A stretch of 64,000 nt of DNA from Chitinophaga nivalis (GCF_025989125.1 NZ_JAPDNR010000001.1:8501698-8565697); one strand, 5' to 3'. Shown: positions 54,425 to 64,000, counted from the first letter of the stretch. Made by a program: numbers and translations. Notes: a model not told the origin generated them from the letters alone.

Positions 54425-55261
54425 CTACTCTTGCAAAGTAAAGCGGATAGGGAGGTTGAACTGTACAGAAACCTGGCGGCCATTTTGCTTACCAGCTTTC
54501 CATCTTGGCATGGTTCTCACCACGCGAACAGCTTCTTCTTCCAGGCCACCACCTTTTGCGGCACCTACTGTTTTTACATCTTTGATGTTACCTTCAGAAT
54601 CTACCACGAACTGAACGAATACCGTTCCGGAGATTCCATTTTCCTGAGCTACACGTGGGTAACGAATGTTTTTGCTCAGGTATTTCGCCAGTGCGTCCTC
54701 ACCACCTGGGAAGGTTGGAGGTTGCTCAACGAACGTGAAGATCTCTTCTTTTGGAGGAGCAGGAGGCGGGCCAACTACACCGCTACCTTTACTATCTTCC
54801 AGTAATCCCGGATCAACTCCGTTTGGATCACCTTCTACCGTTTTGGTGCTGATGGCTTTATCTTTAATGTCTTCATGTTTCGGTGGTTCTTCATCCGGTG
54901 GAACTTCGTTATCCTTTTTAATAACCGGAGGCGTGAACTGTACTGATGGTTTCACCGGCGGCGGTGGCGCAGGCGGTGGAGGTGGCGGAGGTGGTGTTTT
55001 CGGATCATCCGGCAACTTAACATCCTCCATCTTAATTTCCTGGATTACTGGCTTCTTGAGATTCTCTCCTTCTGAAGCCTTCACCCACTTTGATATCATG
55101 TACGATGCAAAGAATACAACAAACAGGGAAACGGTGCCTAAGATGGCGTTACGTACACGTTTGTCATACTGCTTCCGCAGATCGTACGCCCCATATTCTT
55201 TATTCCTGCCATCAAACAGGATATCAAGAAAATCGGACTTTAAGACTTTAGCAGAATCCAT
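54425..55261 (-). CDS. tonB: TonB energy transducer of the exbBD operon
   Basis: 278 residues. The N-terminus MDSAKVLKSDFLDILFDG, one transmembrane helix (about 37-56), a Pro-rich linker (PPPPPPPPAPPPP) and the C-terminal TonB domain (FPGGEDALAKYL, GTVFVQFVV, LPIRFTLQE). It is a close paralogue of the gene at 79-924, especially in the last 110 residues. Last gene of the exbB-exbD-exbD-tonB operon, 47 nt after exbD. It should deliver energy to outer-membrane receptors such as the two SusC proteins. Confidence 0.95.
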   Translation of the reverse strand: MDSAKVLKSDFLDILFDGRNKEYGAYDLRKQYDKRVRNAILGTVSLFVVFFASYMISKWVKASEGENLKKPVIQEIKMEDVKLPDDPKTPPPPPPPPAPPPPVKPSVQFTPPVIKKDNEVPPDEEPPKHEDIKDKAISTKTVEGDPNGVDPGLLEDSKGSGVVGPPPAPPKEEIFTFVEQPPTFPGGEDALAKYLSKNIRYPRVAQENGISGTVFVQFVVDSEGNIKDVKTVGAAKGGGLEEEAVRVVRTMPRWKAGKQNGRQVSVQFNLPIRFTLQE

Positions 55262-55308
55262 TGTTAATGTTTTATACTGGATGCAAAAATTTGATTAATT
55301 CCACAAGA

Positions 55309-55899
55309 CTATTTACCGGAGTTAGCAGCTTCTGTTTGCTTAATCCATGTTTTATCCTGGTCGCTGATATCTACTGTTGCGTAACGTTGAATGCGATTAA
55401 TCGCCATTTCGTCCAGGATATCCACAAAGTTCTTATAATTAGCGTCGTTGTCCGCTTTTATAATCACTACCACGTCTTCTGGTTCACCTTTTGCATTTCT
55501 CAGTCTAGCTACTTCATCCCGCTTTCTGATAATTTCTTCCCGGATTCCTCCTTTGTTGGCAAATGTTGTTGCTTTGAAGAAGTCGGGATTAGCAGAAGCA
55601 TTAGGGTCCTGTGCTAAACCTTCGTAATAATAAACTCTATTATCTTTTCCGAGTAAAATGGTCAGTGCAGTACTTTCTTTTACTTTGTTCTGATCCTTTT
55701 CGTTCTCGGTATCCTTTGGCATGATCAAGTCCATTGTTTTGGGCTTGGACATGGTAGTGGTAAGCATGAAGAAGGTAATCAACAGAAAACCTAAATCCAC
55801 CATGGGCGTCATATCTACACGGGTTGACTGTTTCTTGGATTTCGTCCCACCGTGTTTCTTCCCTTTTCCACCACTACTACTGGTATCCATTTCTGCCAT
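55309..55899 (-). CDS. exbD: ExbD/TolR biopolymer transport protein (second copy)
   Basis: About 196 residues. Short cytoplasmic N-terminus rich in Gly/Lys, one transmembrane helix with the functional Asp (RVDMTPMVDLGFLLITFFML), and a periplasmic domain (DVVVIIKADNDANYKNFVDIL). ExbD forms the proton channel with ExbB. The ATG at 55899 is preferred over a TTG at 55908. Bacteroidota commonly carry two exbD genes. The gene precedes tonB by 47 nt. Confidence 0.94.
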   Translation of the reverse strand: MAEMDTSSSGGKGKKHGGTKSKKQSTRVDMTPMVDLGFLLITFFMLTTTMSKPKTMDLIMPKDTENEKDQNKVKESTALTILLGKDNRVYYYEGLAQDPNASANPDFFKATTFANKGGIREEIIRKRDEVARLRNAKGEPEDVVVIIKADNDANYKNFVDILDEMAINRIQRYATVDISDQDKTWIKQTEAANSGK

Positions 55900-55961
55900 A
55901 GTAGCCAATTTTTTTAGTTCTCGAATAGCAGTCTTCCAGGTCAGGAAGTGATTACCGCCGT

Positions 55962-56615
55962 TTACTTTTTAGTACCATATGCCTCATCATAGGCTGCTGT
56001 ACCTTTTGGAGCTTCCTCCAGGTTGGTTACCAGGTTCAGCTTCTGGATCTTCTTCTTTTTGAAGGTATCCAGAATTTCCTTGATTTTTGGATAAGGAGTC
56101 TGGTTGTCCGCCTTGATGCAATACTTCAGTTTAGCGAAGTTACCACCTTGTGCAGCATTACCATACTCGATCCAGGTACCCAGTTCGTTATTCGCAGAAT
56201 CAGTAGGAATTCCTTTGTCCAGATTTGATTTCTTACGCTCTGCATCATTCATGGAGAGGTAAGTTTTCAGATCCTTGATTTCTGTTCCCACGCTGGCGCC
56301 GGTTACAAAGTTTTTGATTTCCTTGTCGCTCAGGCCCAGTTTAAACTGCGTGTTCAGATCTTCGATCAGTTTTTTTCTTTTAGGCTGGCCATCCATGCTG
56401 AAAAACACTCTGCCGTCCTTATCTACTGTGAATAACAACACATCAGAATCAGGTAAAAGGGTAGTGTTTATAGAGGATGGGGTAACTACCGTTACCGGTT
56501 CATCCGGCTTAAACTTAGTTGCCAGCATAAAGAAAGTTAATAGCAGAAAAGCCACATCACACATTGCTGTCATGTCAACAAGCGTGCTTTTCCTTGGCAT
56601 TTTAACTTTAGGCAT
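55962..56615 (-). CDS. exbD: ExbD/TolR biopolymer transport protein (first copy)
   Basis: 217 residues, longer than the classical 140. Transmembrane helix with the conserved Asp (LVDMTAMCDVAFLLLTFFML) and a periplasmic domain with LKYCIKADNQTPYPKIKEIL and an insertion (about 85-145) that is typical of Bacteroidota homologues. Lies between exbB and the second exbD. Together with ExbB it uses proton flow to drive TonB. Confidence 0.95.
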   Translation of the reverse strand: MPKVKMPRKSTLVDMTAMCDVAFLLLTFFMLATKFKPDEPVTVVTPSSINTTLLPDSDVLLFTVDKDGRVFFSMDGQPKRKKLIEDLNTQFKLGLSDKEIKNFVTGASVGTEIKDLKTYLSMNDAERKKSNLDKGIPTDSANNELGTWIEYGNAAQGGNFAKLKYCIKADNQTPYPKIKEILDTFKKKKIQKLNLVTNLEEAPKGTAAYDEAYGTKK

Positions 56616-56686
56616 CTTTACACTTTTTTATGGTTTACTTTAAATAGATTCAAAACTGCTGTGTTTCCACAAAAAATAATCAAAGA

Positions 56687-57541
56687 TTATTTGTGGTTAG
56701 CAGCGAAGCTCTGTGTTAAAGTAAAGCCAGATTCGTCAATAGCGTAAGTGATGCTATCGATATTAGTAGTAAAGTAGTTGTACATGATGATAGCGATAGC
56801 AGAAGTACCGATACCCAGTGCAGTGTTGATCAAAGCCTCAGAGATACCTAACGCCAGCTGTGCAGAGTCTGGTGCACCACCGGAAGACATCGCCGCGAAC
56901 GCCTTGATCATACCCAATACTGTACCGAACAGACCCAACAGGGTTGCTACGGAAGCAATAGTAGATAAGAATACCAGGTTCTTTTCCATCATTGGCAGTT
57001 CCAATGCAGTAGTTTCTTCGATTTCATTTTTGATGGTCAGGATCTTCTGTTCTGTATCCAGTTCAGAGTTAGTAACCATTTCTTTGTACTTTTTCAGACC
57101 AGCTTTCAGTACGTTACCTACAGAACCTTTCTGTTTGTCGCACTCAGCTAAAGCTGCATCTACATTCTTGTTAGCCAGGTGGTACTGTACTTTACGTACC
57201 AGCTCAGAACCGCTGAATTTACCTTTAGCTTTTGCCAGGTACAGGAAACGCTCGATAACGAAAGTCAGACAGATCAGTAAAACAGAAATCAGAACAGGTA
57301 CTACCAAACCACCTTTGTAAATGGTACCTAACCATTTACCAATACCAGTATCAATCGGATGAGCATCTGGATTGTTACCCTGGAAGTTGGCTGGATTACC
57401 TAATACAAAAAAGAAAAACAGAAATCCTATCACTAAGCAGATAGGCACCGCCAAAGCCGCAAACAGGTTGGATGACTTTTTAGGTTGATGAGAAGAAGCC
57501 TTAGCTGTAGCTGCAGTCACAGTTGTTTTAGTCTCAGCCAT
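56687..57541 (-). CDS. exbB: ExbB/TolQ/MotA-family proton channel protein
   Basis: 284 residues with an N-terminal hydrophobic helix (FAALAVPICLVIGFLFFFFV), a second at about 78-98 (VVPVLISVLLICLTFVIERF) and the conserved TolQ/ExbB core at about 185-275 (ATLLGLFGTVLGMIKAFAAM, ALINTALGIGTSAIAIIMY). First gene of the four-gene operon. It builds the inner-membrane motor for TonB-dependent transport. Confidence 0.95.
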   Translation of the reverse strand: MAETKTTVTAATAKASSHQPKKSSNLFAALAVPICLVIGFLFFFFVLGNPANFQGNNPDAHPIDTGIGKWLGTIYKGGLVVPVLISVLLICLTFVIERFLYLAKAKGKFSGSELVRKVQYHLANKNVDAALAECDKQKGSVGNVLKAGLKKYKEMVTNSELDTEQKILTIKNEIEETTALELPMMEKNLVFLSTIASVATLLGLFGTVLGMIKAFAAMSSGGAPDSAQLALGISEALINTALGIGTSAIAIIMYNYFTTNIDSITYAIDESGFTLTQSFAANHK

Positions 57542-58286
57542 GTTGATTGAAATTTTAGTGTTAAAAATTAAACTATTGTTTGTTAGAAGTTACTCTTTTT
57601 TACCCCTGGAATGCCTCTCTTGACACCCAATTTACTGTTTTAACCAGTGATTCGCAAAGTTATACGGTTGGTCTAAAAAAACAAGTGCAGCTCAAAAAAA
57701 CCCACAAAAATTAACCTTCACACGTAAAAGCCCCACCACAGGGCTTTTCACCTCGCGTTTTTTCTTGAGCAAACACTTACATTAGCAAATAAACCAATAT
57801 TGCAGTTCTCATAACTGACTGTTACTGTCCCAATTCTTGAAATGGTTTGATTTTTTTCAAAGTTGGACGCACAATTTAAGAAAATTTTCAAATGTTCCAA
57901 CAGAAATCTTACAATTCTGAGAACTAATTTATTTCCGCGCCAGTCAAGAGTTTCCGCTTAAGCTAATTGCTTTTAGCAATGCTTCATCTATAATTTTCAT
58001 GCCCTGACAGATCAAAATCAATACGGTTGCGGATACCATCCTGCCAACCCTATCCTTCCCCATATCATCTTATTATCTGCTATAATAATAAATGCTTACA
58101 TAAAAAAAGTTGCCACCGCAACTACTGTTTAAACCTACATGAACAACATAACCTTCATTTTTTCCATTCCTACTCCCATTAACACGCTTATGGATTTTCC
58201 TCATAAGTTAATACATTATATACTTACTTGCAAAGCGTTTTGAAAAAAACTATAGTAATATTCTAAAAACCAACCACTAAAAAGCA
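57542..58286. other. divergent intergenic region, 745 nt, with internal hairpin
   Basis: Lies between the divergent exbB and metalloprotease genes. A terminator-like hairpin AAAAGCCC / GGGCTTTT (57726-57748) sits 185 nt upstream of exbB; a terminator is unexpected between divergent promoters. A small RNA or short transcript may end there. The rest is AT-rich and no ORF is convincing. Confidence 0.45.
57726..57748. terminator. isolated hairpin in divergent region
   Basis: 8-bp stem AAAAGCCC / GGGCTTTT, 7-nt loop; usable on both strands. No gene ends nearby. Confidence 0.5.
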
Positions 58287-60842
58287 ATGAGCAAACCATT
58301 CCACAACAAGCTGATGATAGCCATGGCAGGCGCACTGTGCCTTGGTACTACCATCGGTATGCCGGCAAACGCACAACGGAAAAAAAATGCCGGAACGCCT
58401 GCTCCCAGTACCGCTGCCGCCAAGGATTCCACAGGAAAACCGCCGATGATCAAACCTGGCCCTAAGGCCGGACCAAAATCATTTGGCGAAGTTATCAACG
58501 AGAAGGCTAAAGCCGATTCCGGACTGTTCAACATCTACAAACAGGATGACCGCTTCTTCTTCGAAATCCCGGACAGCCTCCTCGGAAGAGATGTATTGGT
58601 AGTCAATCGCATCTCCAAATCTGCCGCCGGCTTAAGGGCACAGATGATGGGCTTCAGCGGCGACATTATCGGCGAAAACGTTATCCGTTTCGAAAGAGGA
58701 CCGAACAATCGCATCTTCCTGAAAAACATCTCCTATTCAGATGTCTCCAAAGATTCGACCCAGCCCATGTTTACGGCTGTCATGAATTCCAACCTGCAAC
58801 CTATATCGGCTGCCTTTGATATCAAAGCCTTCTCGAAAGAAAACAAAGGCAGTATCATTGATCTGACGGAATACATCAGTGGCGATAATGATGTGCTGTT
58901 CTTCGACGGTATGATTAAAAACATGCTGAAACTGGGCGGATTACAACCCGACAAGTCCTACATCTCTGATGTAAGGTCTTATCCGGTAAATACGGAGATC
59001 AAAACCGTTAAAACATACAGCAGAAGCGGAGGACCAGGCATGCCCGGTATGCCGCCTGCACCAGGTGGAAACGCTACTGTGGAACTCAACAGTTCTATGG
59101 TATTACTGCCGGCTGTACCCATGCAACCCCGTTACTTCGATCCCCGTGTAGGATTCTTTACCGCTGGTGTGACCGATTTCGATGCGGATCCACAAGGTGT
59201 TAAGCGCCTCCAGATGATCACCCGCTGGCGCCTGGAACCCAAAGCGGAAGACGTGGAAAAATATAAACGCGGTGAACTGGTAGAACCTAAAAAACAGATC
59301 GTATTCTATATTGATCCGGCTACCCCTACGAAATGGCGTAAATACCTGATTATGGGTGTTAACGACTGGCAAACTGCCTTTGAACAGGCTGGTTTCAAAA
59401 ATGCCATCGTCGCCAAAATGGCGCCTACTCCGGCTGAAGACTCTACCTGGTCTATTGACGATGCCAGATTTTCTGCTATCGTGTATAAACCTTCAGAAGT
59501 GCCTAATGCAAGTGGCCCGCACGTACACGATCCCCGCTCCGGCGAAATCCTGGAAAGCCATATCAACTGGTACCATAATGTAATGCGGTTATTACGCAAC
59601 TGGTATTTCGTACAGGCCGCACCTAACGATACCCGTGCACGCAATATGCAGTTCAGCGACGAATTAATGGGAGAACTGATCCGTTTTGTATCTTCCCACG
59701 AGGTAGGTCATACCCTGGGATTACGCCATAACTTCGGCTCCAGCTCCACCTATCCGGTAGAAAAACTCCGGGATAAAGAATGGGTGAAAGCCAATGGCCA
59801 CGCCGCCTCCATCATGGACTATGCCCGCTTTAACTATGTAGCCCAGCCAGGCGACGGTATTAGCGGAGCAGACCTCTACCCACGTATCAACTTCTACGAT
59901 AAATGGGCTATTGAATGGGGTTACAAATTATTACCGGAAGCCAAAAGCGCTGAAGCTGAAAAAAGTACGCTCAACAAATGGGTGGTAGACAAACTGAAAG
60001 ACAAAAAGTATTGGTTTGGAACAGAATCCAACCCGGATGATCCGCGGTCACAAAGTGAAGACCTGGGAGATAATGCCATGAAAGCCAGTGGCTATGGTAT
60101 CAAAAACCTGCAGCGCATTCTCCCTAACCTCCTCACCTGGACCAAAGTAGAACAGGAAGGATATGCCAGCCTGGGTGAACTGTATAAGGAAATAGCCGGC
60201 CAATTCAGCCGCTACATGGGCCATGTCGTGAAAAACGTGGGTGGTATCTATGAAACGCCTAAAACAGTTGAACAGGAAGGCGGTGTATATGAATATGTAC
60301 CAAAAGCTACCCAGAAGGAAGCCATACAGTTCCTGAATCAGCAGTTGTTCACTACACCTAAATGGTTAATCAACCAGGATATATTAAGCCGTATTGGCGG
60401 AGATGCTCCTTCTATCATCCTCACCCGTCAGGAATCCATATTGGACCGTTTAATGAGCGCCCAGACGCTGAATAAACTGGTTAATGGAGAAACTGCCCTG
60501 GGTACCGCTGCTTATCCTGCTACAGAAATGCTGCAGGATCTGAAAAAAGGCATCTTCACGGAATTAACTACCCATCAGCCGATAGATGTATATCGCAGGA
60601 ATCTGCAACGTGCCTATGTCGACAACCTGTCTGAACTGGTAACACCTGCCCCTGCTGCCAACCCGGCGATGGGAGGTGGAGGTGGTAACCTCGCTGCCAG
60701 AACAGATGGCGCCAGCATCGGCCGTGCGCAACTGACCGCGCTCAGAACAGAGTTACGGGCAGCTATCAGCACCGATGCCATGACCCGCAATCATCTACAG
60801 GATCTCATTGCCCGCATCAATAAGGCACTGGACCCTAAATAA
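58287..60842 (+). CDS. Zinc-dependent metalloprotease (DUF5117/DUF5118 type)
   Basis: 851 residues with a signal peptide (about 1-30, ends PANAQ). N-terminal domains of the DUF5118/DUF5117 type (about 75-440), then the metzincin-type motif HEVGHTLGLRH (His471, Glu472, His475, His481) followed by NFGSS and a downstream SIMDYARF (Met-turn-like), and a C-terminal helical region to the end. It should act in the periplasm or outside on proteins. Large exported metalloproteases of this kind are common in Bacteroidota; substrate unknown. Followed by a strong terminator. Confidence 0.92.
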   Translation: MSKPFHNKLMIAMAGALCLGTTIGMPANAQRKKNAGTPAPSTAAAKDSTGKPPMIKPGPKAGPKSFGEVINEKAKADSGLFNIYKQDDRFFFEIPDSLLGRDVLVVNRISKSAAGLRAQMMGFSGDIIGENVIRFERGPNNRIFLKNISYSDVSKDSTQPMFTAVMNSNLQPISAAFDIKAFSKENKGSIIDLTEYISGDNDVLFFDGMIKNMLKLGGLQPDKSYISDVRSYPVNTEIKTVKTYSRSGGPGMPGMPPAPGGNATVELNSSMVLLPAVPMQPRYFDPRVGFFTAGVTDFDADPQGVKRLQMITRWRLEPKAEDVEKYKRGELVEPKKQIVFYIDPATPTKWRKYLIMGVNDWQTAFEQAGFKNAIVAKMAPTPAEDSTWSIDDARFSAIVYKPSEVPNASGPHVHDPRSGEILESHINWYHNVMRLLRNWYFVQAAPNDTRARNMQFSDELMGELIRFVSSHEVGHTLGLRHNFGSSSTYPVEKLRDKEWVKANGHAASIMDYARFNYVAQPGDGISGADLYPRINFYDKWAIEWGYKLLPEAKSAEAEKSTLNKWVVDKLKDKKYWFGTESNPDDPRSQSEDLGDNAMKASGYGIKNLQRILPNLLTWTKVEQEGYASLGELYKEIAGQFSRYMGHVVKNVGGIYETPKTVEQEGGVYEYVPKATQKEAIQFLNQQLFTTPKWLINQDILSRIGGDAPSIILTRQESILDRLMSAQTLNKLVNGETALGTAAYPATEMLQDLKKGIFTELTTHQPIDVYRRNLQRAYVDNLSELVTPAPAANPAMGGGGGNLAARTDGASIGRAQLTALRTELRAAISTDAMTRNHLQDLIARINKALDPK

Positions 60843-60862
60843 CGTAAAAGCATAAACGAAAT

Positions 60863-60901
60863 AAAGATCCCTTTCCCGCAGTTGCGGAAAGGGATCTTTT
60901 C
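60863..60901 (+). terminator. terminator after metalloprotease gene
   Basis: 17-bp stem AAAGATCCCTTTCC-CGCA / TGCGGAAAGGGATCTTT with one bulged base, then TCATTTT. Confidence 0.9.
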
Positions 60902-60986
60902 ATTTTATCCCCTTCCGGCTTCCTGTTTCTTTTCTTACAGAAAATGCTTAATATAGCTGCATTATTTACATACGAAGCCTCAAAAA

Positions 60987-62012
60987 GTGAAAGATCGCAC
61001 GAATAGAATAACTATATATGATATTGCCCAAAAGCTGGACTTGTCTGCTTCCACGGTTTCCCGCGCATTACAGAATAATCCGCTGATCAATCTGGAAACA
61101 CGGGAGAAAGTACAGGAAACAGCTGCCGAAATGGGTTATGTAGCCAACTGGATGGCCTCCAGCCTGCGTAAAAAGAGGTCCAATATCCTGGGGTTAATTG
61201 TTCCGCGTACTTCTATGTACTTTCAAAGTACAGCGATCAGCGGCATACAACACGAAGCCCATAAATACGGGTTCAGTATTGTCATTGGCCAGTCGGACGA
61301 AACTGTGGCGATGGAAAAGGAACTGGTACATACTTTTTACTCACTCCGCGTGGATGGTCTGCTGGCAGTAGCTTCTATGTTTACCACCAACTTCGACCAT
61401 TTTAATCCGTTTATAAAGAATAATATCCCACTGGTTTTTTATGATCGCGTACCTGCAGATTTCCCAGGTTATACCATCACCGGGGATGATTTCAAAGGAG
61501 GATTTCTGGCAACGGAACACCTCATCAAACAAGGATGCAAACGCATTGCTCACTTTTCCGGCTCGCTTACCTGTAACCTTTATCAGCAAAGACTTGCAGG
61601 ATATAAAGAAGCATTGGCCAAACATAAAATTCCCTTCGACGAACAACTGGTTTATATACATAACCTGACGATGGATGCCGCTACTCAGGCTGCACAGCAA
61701 ATGCTGGATAAACGTAAACAACCGGATGGGCTGTTTGCTGCCAACGACAGCTCTGCTGTAGCCTTTATCCAGGAAGCCCGGAAACGGGGCATTGATATCC
61801 CCGGACAAATAAAAGTAGTGGGATATTCCAATGATCTTTCTTCCCGTATTATCTCTCCTTCATTGACCACCATTGAACAATCGGGATATAATATGGGACA
61901 AAAAGCCGTGGAAACACTGGTACAGCTTATCAATCATGATGAAACCGTGAAAGTGACCAAAAACTATATTTTTCCCGTTGAGCTGATCAGTCGTGAATCC
62001 ACTGCTTCTTAG
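60987..62012 (+). CDS. LacI-family transcriptional regulator
   Basis: 341 residues. N-terminal HTH (ITIYDIAQKLDLSASTVSRAL, about 8-28) with the LacI hinge (WMASSLRKKRSNILGLIVP), then a sugar-binding periplasmic-type domain (about 65-335). The start is a GTG at 60987, since no ATG precedes the HTH. It probably responds to a sugar; no sugar operon is adjacent, so targets are unknown. It lies upstream of an outer-membrane lipoprotein gene, separated by 43 nt, which may be a partner. Confidence 0.92.
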   Translation: MKDRTNRITIYDIAQKLDLSASTVSRALQNNPLINLETREKVQETAAEMGYVANWMASSLRKKRSNILGLIVPRTSMYFQSTAISGIQHEAHKYGFSIVIGQSDETVAMEKELVHTFYSLRVDGLLAVASMFTTNFDHFNPFIKNNIPLVFYDRVPADFPGYTITGDDFKGGFLATEHLIKQGCKRIAHFSGSLTCNLYQQRLAGYKEALAKHKIPFDEQLVYIHNLTMDAATQAAQQMLDKRKQPDGLFAANDSSAVAFIQEARKRGIDIPGQIKVVGYSNDLSSRIISPSLTTIEQSGYNMGQKAVETLVQLINHDETVKVTKNYIFPVELISRESTAS

Positions 62013-62055
62013 TATACAACCATCACGATTATCATCATACATAACCTACAACTTT

Positions 62056-62865
62056 ATGAAAAAAATCTGCTACCAATTTATCCTGTTGCTGATAGCGGTC
62101 GGTATTGTCTCGTGTAACAGACATATTTATGTGCCCAATACCGTTAATGTTCCGCTATTAAAGGAGAAACATGAATTCAAAGCCAGCATCTCTCCTACTA
62201 ATCTGCAAACGGCTTTTGCCTTAACAGATAACCTGGCGATTATGGCCAACGGACAATATGTATACCGCTTCGATTTTTCCGACCGGTCAGACGAACAGGG
62301 CCTGTTTGTAGATAACCAAACCCGGGGTGGCGTAGTAGAAGGTGCTATTGGGTTTTTCAAGCCTTTCGGTCCGAAGAAACAGATGGTATTTGATGCATTC
62401 GCCGGCTATGGTATGGGGAGTTTTAAAACTTTTACTATTGATAAAAACGACAATCCGGATGCTAACGCCAACGACTATCTGTTAAAAAACCGTTTCAGTA
62501 AAGTTTTTATACAACCCAGTATCGGCTTCGTACATCCGGTGGTGGAAGCTGCGTTCAGCTCCCGCTTCTCCATGTTGAATTTCTATAACAACACCATTGG
62601 TCCGAAAGCATTTGAAAATGATGCAACCGGTAAGTCCAACTTTCAGCATATCAATAGCCAGTCTAATTTTTTCTATGAACCGGCTTTTACCTTCCGGGTA
62701 GGATACAAATATGTCAAATTCCAGCTGCAGCTTCAGGCATCTATTCCAATTACCAACAGCGACTATAGAGAATATAAGCTAAATGAATTCTTTCAGCCGC
62801 TGGCGTTTGGAATGGGTGCATCTATTGATATCGCCCGTTGGTATCATCAGATCGGTAAAAAATAA
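62056..62865 (+). CDS. Outer-membrane beta-barrel-like lipoprotein, unrecognised
   Basis: 269 residues. Lipoprotein signal (LLLIAVGIVSC, Cys near 19) followed by NRHIYVPNTVNVPLLKEKHE. The body has alternating hydrophobic strands (YVYRFDF, AIGFFKPFG, MVFDAFAGYGMG, VGYKYVKFQLQLQASI) typical of an eight-stranded barrel-like protein. Function unknown. The start at 62056 opens the signal peptide. Followed by a strong terminator. Confidence 0.8.
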   Translation: MKKICYQFILLLIAVGIVSCNRHIYVPNTVNVPLLKEKHEFKASISPTNLQTAFALTDNLAIMANGQYVYRFDFSDRSDEQGLFVDNQTRGGVVEGAIGFFKPFGPKKQMVFDAFAGYGMGSFKTFTIDKNDNPDANANDYLLKNRFSKVFIQPSIGFVHPVVEAAFSSRFSMLNFYNNTIGPKAFENDATGKSNFQHINSQSNFFYEPAFTFRVGYKYVKFQLQLQASIPITNSDYREYKLNEFFQPLAFGMGASIDIARWYHQIGKK

Positions 62866-62910
62866 TGTGAGATATCGGGCAGATGCCTGACATCTTATCA
62901 AGACACTATA

Positions 62911-62949
62911 ACAAAAGGCTTTGGCATACCGTCGCCAAAGCCTTTTTGT
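62911..62949 (+). terminator. terminator after outer-membrane lipoprotein gene
   Basis: 15-bp stem ACAAAAGGCTTTGGC / GCCAAAGCCTTTTTGT with an 8-nt loop and T-rich right arm. Confidence 0.9.
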
Positions 62950-63287
62950 TGGTATCCATGATCCATACTGTTACCTCCTGATAATACAGCGCCATTGCTA
63001 CCCTCATATATGCTGCCTGCTCTATTGTATTATAATCATTAATATCGTTTACGGCTATACGAATACTATCGGGTCATCAGTTACCTGATAATGATTCGTA
63101 ATGATCACTATCTCGTTTTCTTATGACGATATTATTCTTCTTACAAGTATTTGTGATTTTTTTTGAGAGAGATAAAGATATAGGATGATAAAATGAGGAT
63201 GGTATCCTTTCCTGCTGTTTCGGGAGATCTTTGTTATAATAATGAGGGATAAATATTTTCCTGACGGATGTTGTATGCTATAAACGA
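62950..63287. other. intergenic region without a gene
   Basis: AT-rich, between the lipoprotein terminator and the terminator of the rRNA operon. Nothing recognised. Confidence 0.5.
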
Positions 63288-63322
63288 AAAAAGCCTTAGT
63301 GAATAAACACTAAGGCTTTTTT
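63288..63322 (-). terminator. terminator after distal 5S rRNA gene
   Basis: AAAAAGCCTTAGTG / CACTAAGGCTTTTTT; on the minus strand the stem is followed by a TTTTT tail just after the 5S gene. Confidence 0.85.
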
Positions 63323-63330
63323 AATAAGTA

Positions 63331-63440
<110 letters not shown>

Positions 63441-63624
63441 AATCTTGTCAGTAAAACACTATGTGTTTGTACTGAGTAATAATATATCTCTGAAAAGAAC
63501 TGTCAATATCAAAAAAACAAGGCCATACGCACATTATCCAATCTACTGCTAAACGGTATGTACCTCTTTGTTTCCTGTGGAAACGATTGGTTGTATATCC
63601 GCTACAACCTGGGATGATCTAAAA

Positions 63625-63657
63625 GAAAAAGCCTTAGTGCTTATCACTAAGGCTTTC
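63625..63657 (-). terminator. terminator-like hairpin between the two 5S genes
   Basis: AAAAAGCCTTAGTG / CACTAAGGCTTTC, a near copy of the one at 63288-63322, so the duplicated unit includes its terminator. Confidence 0.75.
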
Positions 63658-63667
63658 TTAATAAGTA

Positions 63668-63777
<110 letters not shown>

Positions 63778-63890
63778 GATCTTTTGTCTGTAATATTGAG
63801 CCAGTTACTTTGCAGCTACTGTCTCCAGACACTAATAAGATAACATATCGGGAAAGTTGTATACGAACTTAAGCGTAATATTTAAAAAAG

Positions 63891-64000
63891 TTAAAGCTTA
63901 CGGGCAATTAGTATTACTCGGCTGCGATGTTACCACCCTTACACCTGTAACCTATCAACGTCATAGTCTCTGACGGCCCTTAAAAGTAAACTCATCTTGA
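63891..64000 (-). rRNA. 23S ribosomal RNA, 3' end (partial)
   Basis: On the minus strand the sequence reads GGTGTAAGGGTGGTAACATC... to TAATACTAATTGCCCGTAAG, the conserved 3' end of 23S rRNA. The gene continues beyond the window. The 3' end is estimated. Confidence 0.9.

Overview
The window reads as a chromosomal segment of a Bacteroidota bacterium, most probably Chitinophagaceae (Chitinophaga-like). Evidence: two SusC/SusD pairs, a Bacteroidota-type exbB-exbD-exbD-tonB operon, a type 9 secretion (T9SS) sorting tail, a double-glycine natural-product precursor of the Bacteroidota type, DUF6515 and DUF5117-type proteins, weak Shine-Dalgarno sequences and TAnnTTTGC promoter boxes. Base composition is roughly balanced. 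No species name can be given from sequence alone.

Region 1 (1-10 kb, minus strand): after a solitary tonB comes a compact operon read right to left: a periplasmic phosphate-type binding protein, SusC, SusD, a formylglycine-type sulfatase, a 40-residue membrane peptide and a sterol-desaturase-family hydroxylase, ending in a strong terminator. It is preceded by a 38-codon ORF ending in CCSCCC-stop, by a possible attenuator, and by a 27-bp palindrome that recurs (22 of 27 identical) upstream of the second SusC/SusD pair at 15.3-20 kb. The simplest reading is a sulfate-ester scavenging operon controlled by sulfur or cysteine supply.

Region 2 (10-25 kb): YitT membrane protein, acetyltransferase-like membrane protein, an SDR lacking the usual catalytic Tyr/Lys, lipoprotein, GH105 hydrolase, second SusC/SusD pair, peptidoglycan amidase, an acyltransferase-desaturase lipid pair, a DJ-1/PfpI protein and an aldo/keto reductase.

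Region 3 (25.4-27.6 kb): 2.2 kb without a convincing gene, holding six copies of a 24-nt hairpin whose arms vary together while the loop (mostly GGAA) is conserved.

Region 4 (27.6-37.7 kb): ADP-ribosylglycohydrolase, secreted DUF6515 protein, PI-PLC-like lipoprotein, TPM-domain protein, VOC protein, DUF5710 protein, a secreted EEP-family phosphodiesterase and two small unknowns.

Region 5 (37.9-43.8 kb): a four-gene restriction-modification operon (XRE regulator, type III Mod, a small PD-(D/E)xK protein, Res). The C-terminal nuclease site of Res has lost all its catalytic residues, while the extra gene between mod and res carries an intact D...ExK motif. This looks like a type III system whose nuclease has moved to a separate subunit.

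Region 6 (44-52.9 kb): ankyrin protein, Crp/Fnr regulator with an NAD-dependent reductase, T9SS-secreted Ig-like protein, VWA protein, and an orphan Cys-rich double-glycine peptide gene with a decayed Cys-rich partner on the other strand.

Region 7 (52.9-64 kb): mnmE, the exbB/exbD/exbD/tonB operon that powers TonB-dependent transporters such as the SusC proteins, a large zinc metalloprotease, a LacI-type regulator, an outer-membrane lipoprotein, and the 3' end of an rRNA operon (23S end, then two 5S genes) on the minus strand.
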